5,605 nt of DNA from an uncultured Caulobacteraceae bacterium (GCA_946480495.1 CAMLKO010000085.1:1-5605), one strand, 5' to 3'; shown: positions 1 to 5,577, counted from the stretch's first letter. Program-made: numbers and translations. Notes: generated by a model not told the origin, from the letters alone.

Positions 1-409
1 CGGGCGCGGCGGCGGGCTGTGCGGGCGGAAGCGCCGCGGCCTGGACCGGCGTCGTCGGGCGCGGCTGCGGCTGCTCGGGCGCGGGCGCGAAGGTCGGCGC
101 CTGGGCGGCGGGGGCCTCGCCGGCCCGGTAGATCTCCAGACCCGCGGCGGGATCCTGCGGCTGGGCCTGCGCCGGCGCGGGCGCGGTGATTTCGCCAAGG
201 GGCGTGCCGACCGGCTGGGGCGCCGCGTTCGGGGCGCGCACCCCGCTGCGGTAGAAGTAGAAGACCGCCCCGCCCAGCACGAGCAGCACCAGCACGCTGA
301 CGATCAGCGCCAGCGGCGCGGGTCGCCGTCCGCCGGTGGGGCGGCGCGCGTCGAAGGTCAGCGGGGCGTCGGTGGGAGGGGTGTAGGCGCCGCGATGCGG
401 ATCGGACAT
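1..409 (-). CDS. SPOR-family membrane protein, N-terminal 136 residues (partial)
   Basis: The frame reads leftward from ATG at 409 and runs off the window edge without a stop. The visible part has a short cytoplasmic N-terminus (residues 1-31, including the motif TDAPLTFDARRP), one transmembrane helix at about 32-53 (rich in L, V, I, A, ending YFY), then a long Pro/Ala/Gln-rich linker from about residue 57 onward. A short cytoplasmic tail, one helix and a low-complexity periplasmic linker is the usual layout of bitopic SPOR proteins, whose C-terminal SPOR domain binds denuded septal peptidoglycan. That domain would lie outside the window, so the family call is an inference from the N-terminus and from gene order (such a gene commonly follows dgt in alphaproteobacteria, from memory). 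The start is supported by GGAG at 421-418, 8 nt upstream. Codons are strongly GC3-biased. Alternative: another Pro-rich single-pass envelope protein such as a TonB-like protein. Confidence 0.72.
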   Translation of the reverse strand, partial: MSDPHRGAYTPPTDAPLTFDARRPTGGRRPAPLALIVSVLVLLVLGGAVFYFYRSGVRAPNAAPQPVGTPLGEITAPAPAQAQPQDPAAGLEIYRAGEAPAAQAPTFAPAPEQPQPRPTTPVQAAALPPAQPAAAP

Positions 410-431
410 GGCCGGAACTCCAGACACGAAG

Positions 432-449
432 GCGCGAAACGAATCGCGC
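432..449. repeat. small inverted repeat upstream of the SPOR gene
   Basis: GCGCG at 432-436 and CGCGC at 445-449 form perfect 5-bp arms around an 8-nt spacer that contains the start of a GANTC site (GAATC, 441-445). It lies 23 bp upstream of the SPOR-gene start. It could be an operator or a leader hairpin, but in such GC-rich DNA a 5-bp dyad of alternating G and C is easily due to chance. Confidence 0.2.
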
Positions 450-473
450 GCAGTCCGGAGCAGTCTATCGGAA

Positions 474-486
474 GCCGGCCCCCGGC
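474..486 (-). terminator. weak hairpin after dgt, possible terminator
   Basis: GCCGG (474-478) and CCGGC (482-486) are perfect 5-bp arms with a 3-nt loop, beginning about 20 nt past the dgt stop on the minus strand. In the transcript direction only two U residues follow, so it is not a good intrinsic terminator. It may instead be an mRNA 3'-end structure between dgt and the SPOR gene. The remaining part of the 97-bp gap 410-506 shows no gene. Confidence 0.22.
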
Positions 487-506
487 GGACCAGCGTCGTG
501 AGGTCG

Positions 507-1685
507 CTAGCCGATCAGGTCGGGCTGGAAGAGCCGCTTGTGCTCCTCGATGGCGTAGCGGTCGGTCATGCCCGCGATGTAGTCGCAGACGAGCTGCGCC
601 CGGCCCGTCTCGTCGAGGCCGTTCGTGCGCTCGAACCACTCGGCGGGCAGCACCTCCGGCTCGCTCATGAACAGGGTGAACATCTCGGCCAGCAGCCGGC
701 GCGCCTGGCTGCGGGTGCGGTTGACGCGCCAGTGGCGGTACATCCGCTCCTGCAGGAACTGGCGCAGGCGGGCGAGGTCTTCGGCCATGTCCGGCGTGAA
801 GGCGACCAGCGCGTGGTCCAGGTTTCGCACGTCTTCCGCCGACTTCACCTCGGCCGCCGAGGCGCGGCGGCGGGTTTCGGCCATGACGTCGTCGACCATC
901 GCGCCGATCATCCGCCGCACCGCTTCGAGGCGGGCCAGTCGCGGGTCGAGGTCGGGCCACTCCTTGCGGACTTCCCAGACGATGGGGCCGATCAGCGGCA
1001 CGTCCTTCAGCTCGTCGAGGCCGAACAGCCCCGCCGCCACGCCGTCGTCGACGTCGTGGTTGTTGTAGGCGATGTCGTCGGCCAGCGCGGCCACCTGCGC
1101 CTCCGCCGAGGCCCAGGTTCCGAGCCGCAGCGCGTAGTCGGCGTCATAGGCCGCGACGGGCGCCCAGGCGGGCTCGCCCAGTTTCGAGGTGACGGGACCG
1201 TTGTGCTTGATGACGCCTTCCAGCGTCTCCCAGGTCAGGTTCAGGCCGACGAACTCGGGGTAGCGGTGCTCCAGCTCGGTCGCGACCCGGAAGGTCTGGA
1301 CGTTGTGGTCGAAGCCGCCGTACGCGGCCATCTGCTTTTCCAGCTCCTCCTCGCCGGCGTGGGCGAAGGGCGGATGGCCGAGGTCGTGGGCCAGCGCGAC
1401 GGTCTCGGCGAGGTCGGCGTCGAGGCCCATGGCGGTGGCGATCGAGCGGGCGATCTGGGCGACTTCCAGCGAGTGGGTCAGCCGCGTGCGGTAGTGGTCG
1501 CCCTCGTGCGCGACGAAGACCTGGGTCTTCTCCTTCAGGCGGCGAAAGGCGGTGCAGTGGATGATGCGGTCGCGGTCGCGGGCGAAGGCGGTGCGGCTGC
1601 GGCTGTCGGCCTCGACGAAGCGGCGGCCCCGCGAACGCGAGGGGTCCTCGGCGAAGGCGGCGCGCGGCGGCGGCTCGAACGGCAT
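507..1685 (-). CDS. dgt: dGTPase-like HD-domain dNTP triphosphohydrolase (type 2)
   Basis: Encodes 392 residues, matching the shorter type-2 class of deoxyguanosinetriphosphate triphosphohydrolase-like proteins rather than the roughly 500-residue E. coli enzyme. The family hydrolyses dNTPs to the deoxynucleoside and tripolyphosphate in the cytoplasm, trimming dNTP pools. Visible signatures, in order: N-terminal [10 protein letters not shown] (15-23 region), [20 protein letters not shown] (37-56), the HD metal site with H71 (in [17 protein letters not shown]), H100-D101 (in [16 protein letters not shown]), and D203/D204 in [11 protein letters not shown]. All expected HD residues are present, so it looks active. 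The frame stays open upstream to 2111, but that extension is antisense to erpA. ATG at 1685 is chosen because a strong purine-rich site (GAGGGAAG) precedes it by a few bases and because family members begin just before this DPSRSRGR motif. It is divergent from erpA (54 bp) and 97 bp upstream of the SPOR gene. The substrate cannot be read from sequence; many type-2 members act on several dNTPs. Confidence 0.95.
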   Translation of the reverse strand: MPFEPPPRAAFAEDPSRSRGRRFVEADSRSRTAFARDRDRIIHCTAFRRLKEKTQVFVAHEGDHYRTRLTHSLEVAQIARSIATAMGLDADLAETVALAHDLGHPPFAHAGEEELEKQMAAYGGFDHNVQTFRVATELEHRYPEFVGLNLTWETLEGVIKHNGPVTSKLGEPAWAPVAAYDADYALRLGTWASAEAQVAALADDIAYNNHDVDDGVAAGLFGLDELKDVPLIGPIVWEVRKEWPDLDPRLARLEAVRRMIGAMVDDVMAETRRRASAAEVKSAEDVRNLDHALVAFTPDMAEDLARLRQFLQERMYRHWRVNRTRSQARRLLAEMFTLFMSEPEVLPAEWFERTNGLDETGRAQLVCDYIAGMTDRYAIEEHKRLFQPDLIG

Positions 1686-1739
1686 GTCTTCCCTCTTCCC
1701 CCGGAGCGCGGGCGCTCTCATATAGGGCAAGGCACAACC
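1686..1739. promoter_or_regulatory. divergent dgt/erpA promoter region with a central dyad
   Basis: This 54-bp gap must serve both dgt (leftward) and erpA-xth (rightward). It contains a perfect inverted repeat, GAGCGC at 1704-1709 and GCGCTC at 1712-1717, separated by GG, which could be an operator shared by both genes. A short AT island (CATATAG, 1719-1725) is the only candidate -10-like stretch. I find no convincing -35 partner in either direction, so no individual promoter is called. erpA has only a weak ribosome binding site (AAGG at 1729-1732). Confidence 0.4.
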
Positions 1740-2072
1740 ATGACAGAACCCGCAATCACACTCTCGCCGAGCGCCGCCAGCCGCATCCGCCTGATCGCCG
1801 AGCGCGAAGGCCGGCCGGTGATGCTGCGCGTGGCGGTCGAAGGCGGCGGCTGCTCGGGCTTCCAGTACCAGCTCGACCTGGTCGACGAGGCCCAGCCCGG
1901 CGACCTGAAGATCGAACGCGATGGCGCGACGGCGGTGATCGACGAGGTCTCGATGGTGCTGCTGAAGGGCTCGGAGATCGATTTCGTCGACGAGCTGGCC
2001 GGCGCCGAGTTCAAGGTCCGCAACCCCAACGCCAAGTCCAGCTGCGGCTGCGGCGTCAGCTTCTCGATCTGA
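1740..2072 (+). CDS. erpA: A-type iron-sulphur cluster carrier (ErpA/IscA family)
   Basis: Encodes 110 residues, the normal size of A-type carriers. The three diagnostic cysteines are present: C38 in [12 protein letters not shown], and C102 and C104 in the C-terminal [11 protein letters not shown]. The segment [13 protein letters not shown] is the classic family ending. These proteins bind a 2Fe-2S or 4Fe-4S cluster and hand it to apo-enzymes after assembly on IscU or SufU/SufB. ErpA is the usual name for the stand-alone alphaproteobacterial copy, and here no isc or suf gene lies beside it, but ErpA, IscA and SufA cannot be separated firmly by eye. The start is ATG at 1740 because the N-terminal [16 protein letters not shown] aligns with the normal family start. 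The same frame is open leftward for over 1.3 kb antisense to dgt, which is not coding. The gene ends 4 nt before xth, indicating an operon with translational coupling. Confidence 0.93.
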   Translation: MTEPAITLSPSAASRIRLIAEREGRPVMLRVAVEGGGCSGFQYQLDLVDEAQPGDLKIERDGATAVIDEVSMVLLKGSEIDFVDELAGAEFKVRNPNAKSSCGCGVSFSI

Positions 2073-2076
2073 GCCC

Positions 2077-2856
2077 GTGCGGATCGCCACCTGGAACGTC
2101 AACTCGATCAACGCGCGGCTGGAGCGCGTGGTCGAGTGGTTCGAGGCGGCGATGCCCGACGTCGCCTGCCTGCAGGAGCTGAAGTGCGTCGACGAGAAGT
2201 TCCCCGCCGAGGCGTTCGAGCGGCTGGGCTACAACGTCGCCGTCCACGGGCAGAAGACCTACAACGGCGTGGCGATGCTCTCGAAGACGCCGCTGGAAGA
2301 CGTCCGGCGCGGGCTTCCCGGCAGCGAAACCGACGACCATGCGCGCTATCTGGAGGCGGTCGTCTCCGGGCCGACGCCGATCCGCGTGGCGTCCATCTAT
2401 CTGCCCAACGGCAATCCGATCGGCTCGGAGAAGTTCGAGTACAAGCTCGACTGGATGGCGCGGTTGCGCAAGCACGCCGCCGAGCTGCTGGCGCTGGAGG
2501 AGCCGCTGGCGCTGGCCGGCGACTACAACGTCATCCCCGAGCCGCAGGACTGCGATAACCCGCCGAGCTGGGTGAACGACGCGCTCTTCACGCCTGAGGC
2601 GCGGGCGAGTTTCCGGGCGCTCAAGAACCTCGGCCTCACCGACGCCTACATGGAGGTCGACGGCAAGCCGGGCGGCTACACCTTCTGGGACTACCAGATG
2701 GGCGCCTGGCAGCGGAACCACGGCATCCGCATCGACCACATCCTCCTCTCGCCCCAGGCCGCCGACCGCCTGCAGGCCGTGGAGATCCACCGCGAGACCC
2801 GCGCGAAGGAAAAGCCCTCGGACCACGTGCCGTTCGTGGTCGAGCTGGCGCTATAA
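2077..2856 (+). CDS. xth: Exodeoxyribonuclease III (AP endonuclease, EEP family)
   Basis: Encodes 259 residues, close to the roughly 268 of E. coli ExoIII. The enzyme cleaves DNA 5' to abasic sites and removes 3' blocking groups, with 3'-5' exonuclease activity, in base excision repair. All metal and catalytic motifs are visible: N7 (ATWNVNSI), E34 (CLQELK), Y108 and N111 (SIYLPNG), D149 and N151 (AGDYNV), D220-H221 ([10 protein letters not shown]), and D249-H250 (KPSDHVPF). The start codon is GTG at 2077, which places the canonical opening [11 protein letters not shown] exactly at residue 1. No Shine-Dalgarno is seen, and the erpA stop lies just 4 nt upstream, so translation is probably coupled to erpA. 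Its last codons overlap an AT-rich island that may hold a promoter for the next gene. Several antisense frames across it are shadows. Confidence 0.95.
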   Translation: MRIATWNVNSINARLERVVEWFEAAMPDVACLQELKCVDEKFPAEAFERLGYNVAVHGQKTYNGVAMLSKTPLEDVRRGLPGSETDDHARYLEAVVSGPTPIRVASIYLPNGNPIGSEKFEYKLDWMARLRKHAAELLALEEPLALAGDYNVIPEPQDCDNPPSWVNDALFTPEARASFRALKNLGLTDAYMEVDGKPGGYTFWDYQMGAWQRNHGIRIDHILLSPQAADRLQAVEIHRETRAKEKPSDHVPFVVELAL

Positions 2857-2857
2857 T
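2833..2857 (+). promoter_or_regulatory. candidate promoter for the NnrU gene inside the 3' end of xth
   Basis: GCTATAAT at 2850-2857 contains a perfect TATAAT and matches 7 of 8 positions of the Caulobacter housekeeping -10 pattern GCTANAWC as I recall it. A poor -35 (TTCGTGG, 2833-2839) sits 10 nt upstream, within the spacing allowed for that pattern. Transcription would start near 2864, giving a leader of about 45 nt for the membrane-protein gene at 2909. The good -10 is the main support; the -35 is weak. Confidence 0.33.
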
Positions 2858-2883
2858 TGACAGCGTAAATTAGCGGGCCCATC

Positions 2884-2908
2884 GTCCCCCTGCTTCTGGG
2901 AGGGAGAC
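2884..2908 (+). promoter_or_regulatory. strong ribosome binding site within a possible hairpin (NnrU gene)
   Basis: GGGAGGGAG at 2898-2906 is the strongest Shine-Dalgarno in the window and fixes the start at ATG 2909. The bases GTCCCC at 2884-2889 can pair with GGGAGAC at 2902-2908, leaving A2905 bulged and a loop of about 12 nt. That stem would cover the core of the ribosome binding site right up to the start codon. The pairing is visible; any regulatory use is inference. Confidence 0.35.
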
Positions 2909-3595
2909 ATGACGCAACTGATCGCCGCTGCAGCCTTCTTCGTACTGCTTCACCTGCTGGTTTCGGGCACGCGCCTGAGGGGCGCGCTGGTCAGCGGGAT
3001 TGGGGAAGGGCCCTACATGGGGCTGTTCTCGCTGGCCTCGCTTGGGGGTCTCGTGTGGCTCGGCATCGCTTACGGCCATGCCAAGGGCGTCGGGGCGACC
3101 TATTGGGACCTGGGGCGCGGCGCGCGCGATGCGCAGCTGGTCATCCAGCTCCTCGCCTTCCTGCTGATCGTGCCGGGCCTCTTCACGCGCAATCCGACCA
3201 GCGTGCGCCAGGAAGGCGCGCTGGAGCGGGCGGATGTGGTGAGCGGCATGCTGAGGATCACGCGCCACCCGTTCCTGTGGGGCGTGGCGATCTGGGCGGT
3301 CGGTCACCTGCTGGCGAACGGCGATGCGCCCTCGCTGCTGCTGTTCGGCTCGCTGCTGGTGCTGGCGGTGTCGGGGACCTTCAGCATCGACGCCAAGCGC
3401 AAGCGGGCGCTGGGCGCCGCGTGGGACGGCTTTGCGGCGCAGACCTCGAATGTGCCCTTCGGCGCGATCGCCTCGGGGCGGCAGAAGCTGTCGCTGGCCG
3501 AGATCGGCTGGTGGCGGATCCTGCTGGCGATCGTGATCTGGGCCGCGGTGCTGTTCGCCCACCCCTACCTGTTCGGGGTCAATCCGCTGCCCTAG
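2909..3595 (+). CDS. NnrU-family integral membrane protein
   Basis: Encodes 228 residues with about six hydrophobic segments: 2-19, 38-57, 76-93, 120-136, 141-158 and 202-222. Family features are the opening helix with H15 (FVLLHLLVSG), WDLG (66-69), the segment RHPFLWGVAIWAVGHLLANGD (119-139, with H120 and H133), FSIDAKR (158-164), PFGAIASGR (183-191), and a final helix ending AHPYLFGVNPLP with H218. This is the NnrU pattern, named for a gene near nitrite and nitric oxide reductase genes. The family also includes the plant carotene isomerase Z-ISO, a haem-b membrane protein, so the conserved histidines could bind haem here too (inference). No denitrification genes are in the window, so a role in nitric oxide metabolism should not be assumed. 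It follows xth by 52 bp, with its own strong ribosome binding site and perhaps its own promoter. Its TAG stop overlaps the stop of the convergent small gene. Confidence 0.88.
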   Translation: MTQLIAAAAFFVLLHLLVSGTRLRGALVSGIGEGPYMGLFSLASLGGLVWLGIAYGHAKGVGATYWDLGRGARDAQLVIQLLAFLLIVPGLFTRNPTSVRQEGALERADVVSGMLRITRHPFLWGVAIWAVGHLLANGDAPSLLLFGSLLVLAVSGTFSIDAKRKRALGAAWDGFAAQTSNVPFGAIASGRQKLSLAEIGWWRILLAIVIWAAVLFAHPYLFGVNPLP

Positions 3596-3765
3596 GACTC
3601 GGCGCCGTCGCCGGTCGTCTCGTCGAGTTCAATGACCTGCTCGCGGTAGGCGCCGACCTGGCCGCGCAGGCGGTCGAGCGAGCGCTTCATCTCCGCGACG
3701 GCGCGGTCGCCGGCGGCTTCGCTGTCGGCCCAGGAGCGGGCTTCGTTTTCGCGGTTCTCGGTCAT
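3592..3765 (-). CDS. small acidic coiled-coil protein, 57 residues, unknown function
   Basis: I do not recognise this protein. It is 57 residues, acidic, without cysteine, signal peptide or membrane segment, hence probably cytoplasmic. Residues 23-47 follow four perfect heptads: a positions V23, L30, V37, V44 and d positions M26, L33, Y40, L47, with charged residues between, which indicates an amphipathic coiled coil and probable self-association. The flanks (1-22 and 48-57) are polar and likely disordered. Support for coding: nearly every codon ends in G or C, as in its neighbours, and it fills the strand between ilvD and the NnrU gene. ATG at 3765 is preferred over an in-frame TTG at 3783, although neither has a Shine-Dalgarno, so the mRNA may be leaderless. 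It lies 71 bp downstream of ilvD on the same strand, and that gap holds the DnaA box and nested dyad. Its stop overlaps the convergent NnrU stop within CTAG. Confidence 0.7.
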   Translation of the reverse strand: MTENRENEARSWADSEAAGDRAVAEMKRSLDRLRGQVGAYREQVIELDETTGDGAES

Positions 3766-3769
3766 GCAT

Positions 3770-3823
3770 TGGATAACTATCAAACGTAGGTCGGGTTCCC
3801 GACAAAACGGTGACGCTTATCCA
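3770..3823. repeat. two nested inverted repeats sharing one axis
   Basis: Outer arms TGGATAA (3770-3776) and TTATCCA (3817-3823) are perfect 7-bp complements. Inner arms GTCGGG (3790-3795) and CCCGAC (3798-3803) are perfect 6-bp complements around TT. Both pairs are centred between 3796 and 3797, with equal 13-nt spacers that are not complementary over most of their length. The inner hairpin could act as a weak terminator for ilvD (no U-run follows on the minus strand) or, together with the outer arms, as a symmetric protein-binding site. Confidence 0.6.
3776..3805 (-). promoter_or_regulatory. weak candidate promoter for the small coiled-coil gene
   Basis: On the minus strand TTGTCG (3805-3800) and GATAGT (3781-3776) are separated by 18 nt and each match 4 of 6 consensus positions. 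Transcription would begin only a few bases before the ATG at 3765, which would fit a leaderless mRNA and the lack of a Shine-Dalgarno. The inner dyad (3790-3803) would then overlap the -35 and spacer, a typical repressor position. This is a low-confidence reading. Confidence 0.2.
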
Positions 3824-3825
3824 CA
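3817..3825 (+). promoter_or_regulatory. perfect DnaA box next to a GANTC site
   Basis: TTATCCACA is identical to the strong consensus DnaA box. It lies in the short gap between ilvD and the small gene, 52 bp upstream of that gene's ATG. A GANTC motif (GAATC, 3826-3830), the CcrM methylation target in Caulobacter relatives, follows directly. A degenerate second box, TTATCCAAT on the minus strand (3776-3768, 7 of 9 matches), lies in mirror position across the dyad. Caulobacter DnaA is known to act as a transcription regulator; binding here is inference. Confidence 0.5.
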
Positions 3826-3836
3826 GAATCAACGGC

Positions 3837-5570
3837 TTAGATATCGGCGTAGACGTGCCGCTCGCCCGAGAAACCGGGCTGGGTGACGGCCCCGAGGTAG
3901 GCCGGACCGACCTGCTGGGCGAATTTCCACAGCGCGCCTGAGCCGTAGCCCGTCTGGCGCGGACGCCAGTCGCGGGCGCGATGCTCGAGCTCGATGGGAT
4001 CGACTTCCAGCTCGATGGTCCCGGCCACCGCGTCGATGGAGATGATGTCGCCGTCCTTGATCAGCGCGATGGGCCCGCAGTCCGCGGCTTCCGGACCCAC
4101 GTGGCCGATGCACAGGCCCCGCGTCGCGCCCGAAAAGCGGCCGTCGGTGATCAGCGCGACCTTGTCGGAGCGGCCCTGTCCGTAGAGGGCGGCGGTCGTC
4201 GACAGCATCTCGCGCATGCCAGGCCCGCCCTTCGGACCCTCGTAGCGGATCACCAGCACGTCGTTGTCGTTGTAGTCGCCCTTCTGGACAGCCTCGAAGC
4301 AGGCTTCCTCGCCGTCGAACACGCGGGCGGGGCCGCGGTGATGCAGGTGGTTTAAGCCCGCCACCTTCACGATGGCGCCGTCAGGGGCGAGCGAGCCCCA
4401 CAGGCCCTTCACCCCGCCGGTCGGCGACAGCGGCTTCGTCGCGGGACGGATCACGTCCTGGTCGTCGCGCCAGACGACGTCCTTCAGGTTCTCGGCCAGC
4501 GTCTTGCCGGTGACGGTCATCACGTCGCCATGCAGGAAACCCGCATCGAGCAGGGTCTTCAGCAGCATCGGCATGCCGCCGGCCTCGCCCATGTCCTTGG
4601 CCACGTAGCGGCCGCCGGGCTTGAGGTCGGCGATGTAGGGCGTGCGGTCGCAGATCTCGGCGAAGTCGCGCAGGGTGAACTCGACGCCGCACTCGTTGGC
4701 CATGGCCGGCAGGTGCAGCCCGCCGTTGGTCGAGCCGCCGGTCGCGGCCACGACCACCGCGGCGTTCTCGAAGGCCTTGCGGGTGCAGATGTCGCGCGGG
4801 CGGATGTTCTGCTCGATCAGCCGCACCACCGCCTCGCCGGAGGCCACGGCATAGGCGTCGCGGCTCTCGTAGGCGGCCGGCAGCGCGCTCGACAGCGGCA
4901 GCGCCAGGCCGATGGCTTCGGAGACGCAGGCCATGGTGTTGGCGGTGAACTGGCCGCCGCAGGCGCCGTCGCCCGGGCAGGCGTGCTGCTCGACCTGGCA
5001 GAGGCGCTTTTCGTCGATCACGCCGGCGGAGAACTGGCCGACGGCCTCGAAGACGTCCTGGACGGTCAGGTCCTTGCCGTCGAGGCGGCCGGGCAGGATC
5101 GAACCGCCATAGAGGAAGACGCTCGGCACGTTCAGCCGCAGCATGGCCATCATCATGCCCGGCAGCGACTTGTCGCAGCCGGCGACGCCGACCAGCGCAT
5201 CGTAGGAGTGGCCGCGCATGGTCAGCTCGACCGAATCCGCGATCACCTCGCGGCTGACCAGCGAGGAGCGCATGCCCTCGTGGCCCATGGCGATGCCGTC
5301 GGTGACGGTGATGGTGCAGAACTCGCGGGGCGTGCCGCCGCCGCGCTTGACGCCTTCGGAGACCGCGTGGGCCTGGCGCATCAGCGCGGTGTTGCAGGGC
5401 GCCGCCTCGTTCCAGCAGGAGGCCACGCCGACCAGCGGCTGGCCGATCTCCCGCGTGCCCAGCCCCATGGCGTAATAGTACGACCGGTGCGGCGCCCGTT
5501 CGGGCCCTTCCGTCACATGGCGGCTGGGCAGCTTCGACTTGTCCCAGCTTCCGTCCGGTTTCCTGGTCAT
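3837..5570 (-). CDS. ilvD: Dihydroxy-acid dehydratase
   Basis: Encodes 577 residues, somewhat shorter than the roughly 616 of E. coli IlvD but within the family range. It dehydrates 2,3-dihydroxy-isovalerate and 2,3-dihydroxy-3-methylvalerate to the 2-keto acids, the third common step of valine, leucine and isoleucine synthesis, in the cytoplasm with Mg2+ and an Fe-S cluster. Visible motifs: C59 in NEAAPCN, D91 in TDGIAMGHEGM, C132 and K134 in GCDKSLPG (ILVD/EDD signature 1; the Lys is carbamylated in characterised members), C204 in GDGACGGQFTANTM, EGPKGGPGM (444-452), and S480 in DGRFSG (signature 2, probable catalytic base). C59, C132 and C204 are the expected cluster ligands. The N-terminal SRHVTEGPERAPHRSYYYAM favours true IlvD over the sugar-acid dehydratases Edd and XylD of the same superfamily. 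GGAGG at 5582-5578, 7 nt before ATG 5570, fixes the start. The frame is intact. Confidence 0.95.
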   Translation of the reverse strand: MTRKPDGSWDKSKLPSRHVTEGPERAPHRSYYYAMGLGTREIGQPLVGVASCWNEAAPCNTALMRQAHAVSEGVKRGGGTPREFCTITVTDGIAMGHEGMRSSLVSREVIADSVELTMRGHSYDALVGVAGCDKSLPGMMMAMLRLNVPSVFLYGGSILPGRLDGKDLTVQDVFEAVGQFSAGVIDEKRLCQVEQHACPGDGACGGQFTANTMACVSEAIGLALPLSSALPAAYESRDAYAVASGEAVVRLIEQNIRPRDICTRKAFENAAVVVAATGGSTNGGLHLPAMANECGVEFTLRDFAEICDRTPYIADLKPGGRYVAKDMGEAGGMPMLLKTLLDAGFLHGDVMTVTGKTLAENLKDVVWRDDQDVIRPATKPLSPTGGVKGLWGSLAPDGAIVKVAGLNHLHHRGPARVFDGEEACFEAVQKGDYNDNDVLVIRYEGPKGGPGMREMLSTTAALYGQGRSDKVALITDGRFSGATRGLCIGHVGPEAADCGPIALIKDGDIISIDAVAGTIELEVDPIELEHRARDWRPRQTGYGSGALWKFAQQVGPAYLGAVTQPGFSGERHVYADI

Positions 5571-5577
5571 GGGGAGG

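Noticed and set aside
1..240. Pro/Ala/Gln-rich stretch considered as a tandem DNA repeat
   Set aside because: The low complexity is in the encoded linker. No DNA unit repeats with a constant period.
408..2072. Very long plus-strand open frame (about 550 codons) running into erpA
   Set aside because: Its first 1.3 kb is antisense to dgt and low-complexity in amino-acid content (V, A, G, R, D rich). Only the last 110 codons from ATG 1740 match a known family. Such mirror frames arise from GC-rich codon bias.
1686..2111. N-terminal extension of dgt up to 2111 on the minus strand
   Set aside because: The extension is antisense to erpA and has no family match. ATG 1685 has a good ribosome binding site and gives the standard type-2 length.
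2056..2826. 256-codon minus-strand frame across xth
   Set aside because: Antisense shadow of xth, whose catalytic motifs are all present on the plus strand. The shadow has no recognisable domain.
2857..2862. Perfect TTGACA just after the xth stop, considered as a -35 element
   Set aside because: No acceptable -10 is found at 10-19 nt downstream (the region is GCGGGCCCATCG). The nearby TATAAT lies upstream of it, so the match is probably incidental.
3055..3789. 244-codon plus-strand frame crossing the NnrU gene and the small gene
   Set aside because: It lies in another frame of a gene with clear membrane helices and is Arg/Ala/Gly-rich in the way typical of shadow frames.
3790..3803. Inner hairpin read as a classical intrinsic terminator for ilvD
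   Set aside because: On the minus strand the stem is followed by CTACG rather than a run of U, the loop is only 2 nt, and the stem is shared with a larger symmetric structure. It is kept as a repeat instead.
3837..5570. ilvD gene considered as a sugar-acid dehydratase (Edd or XylD-like)
   Set aside because: The N-terminal and cysteine motifs (HVTEGPERAPHRSYYYAM, NEAAPCN, GDGACGGQFTANTM) and the 577-residue length fit dihydroxy-acid dehydratase better.
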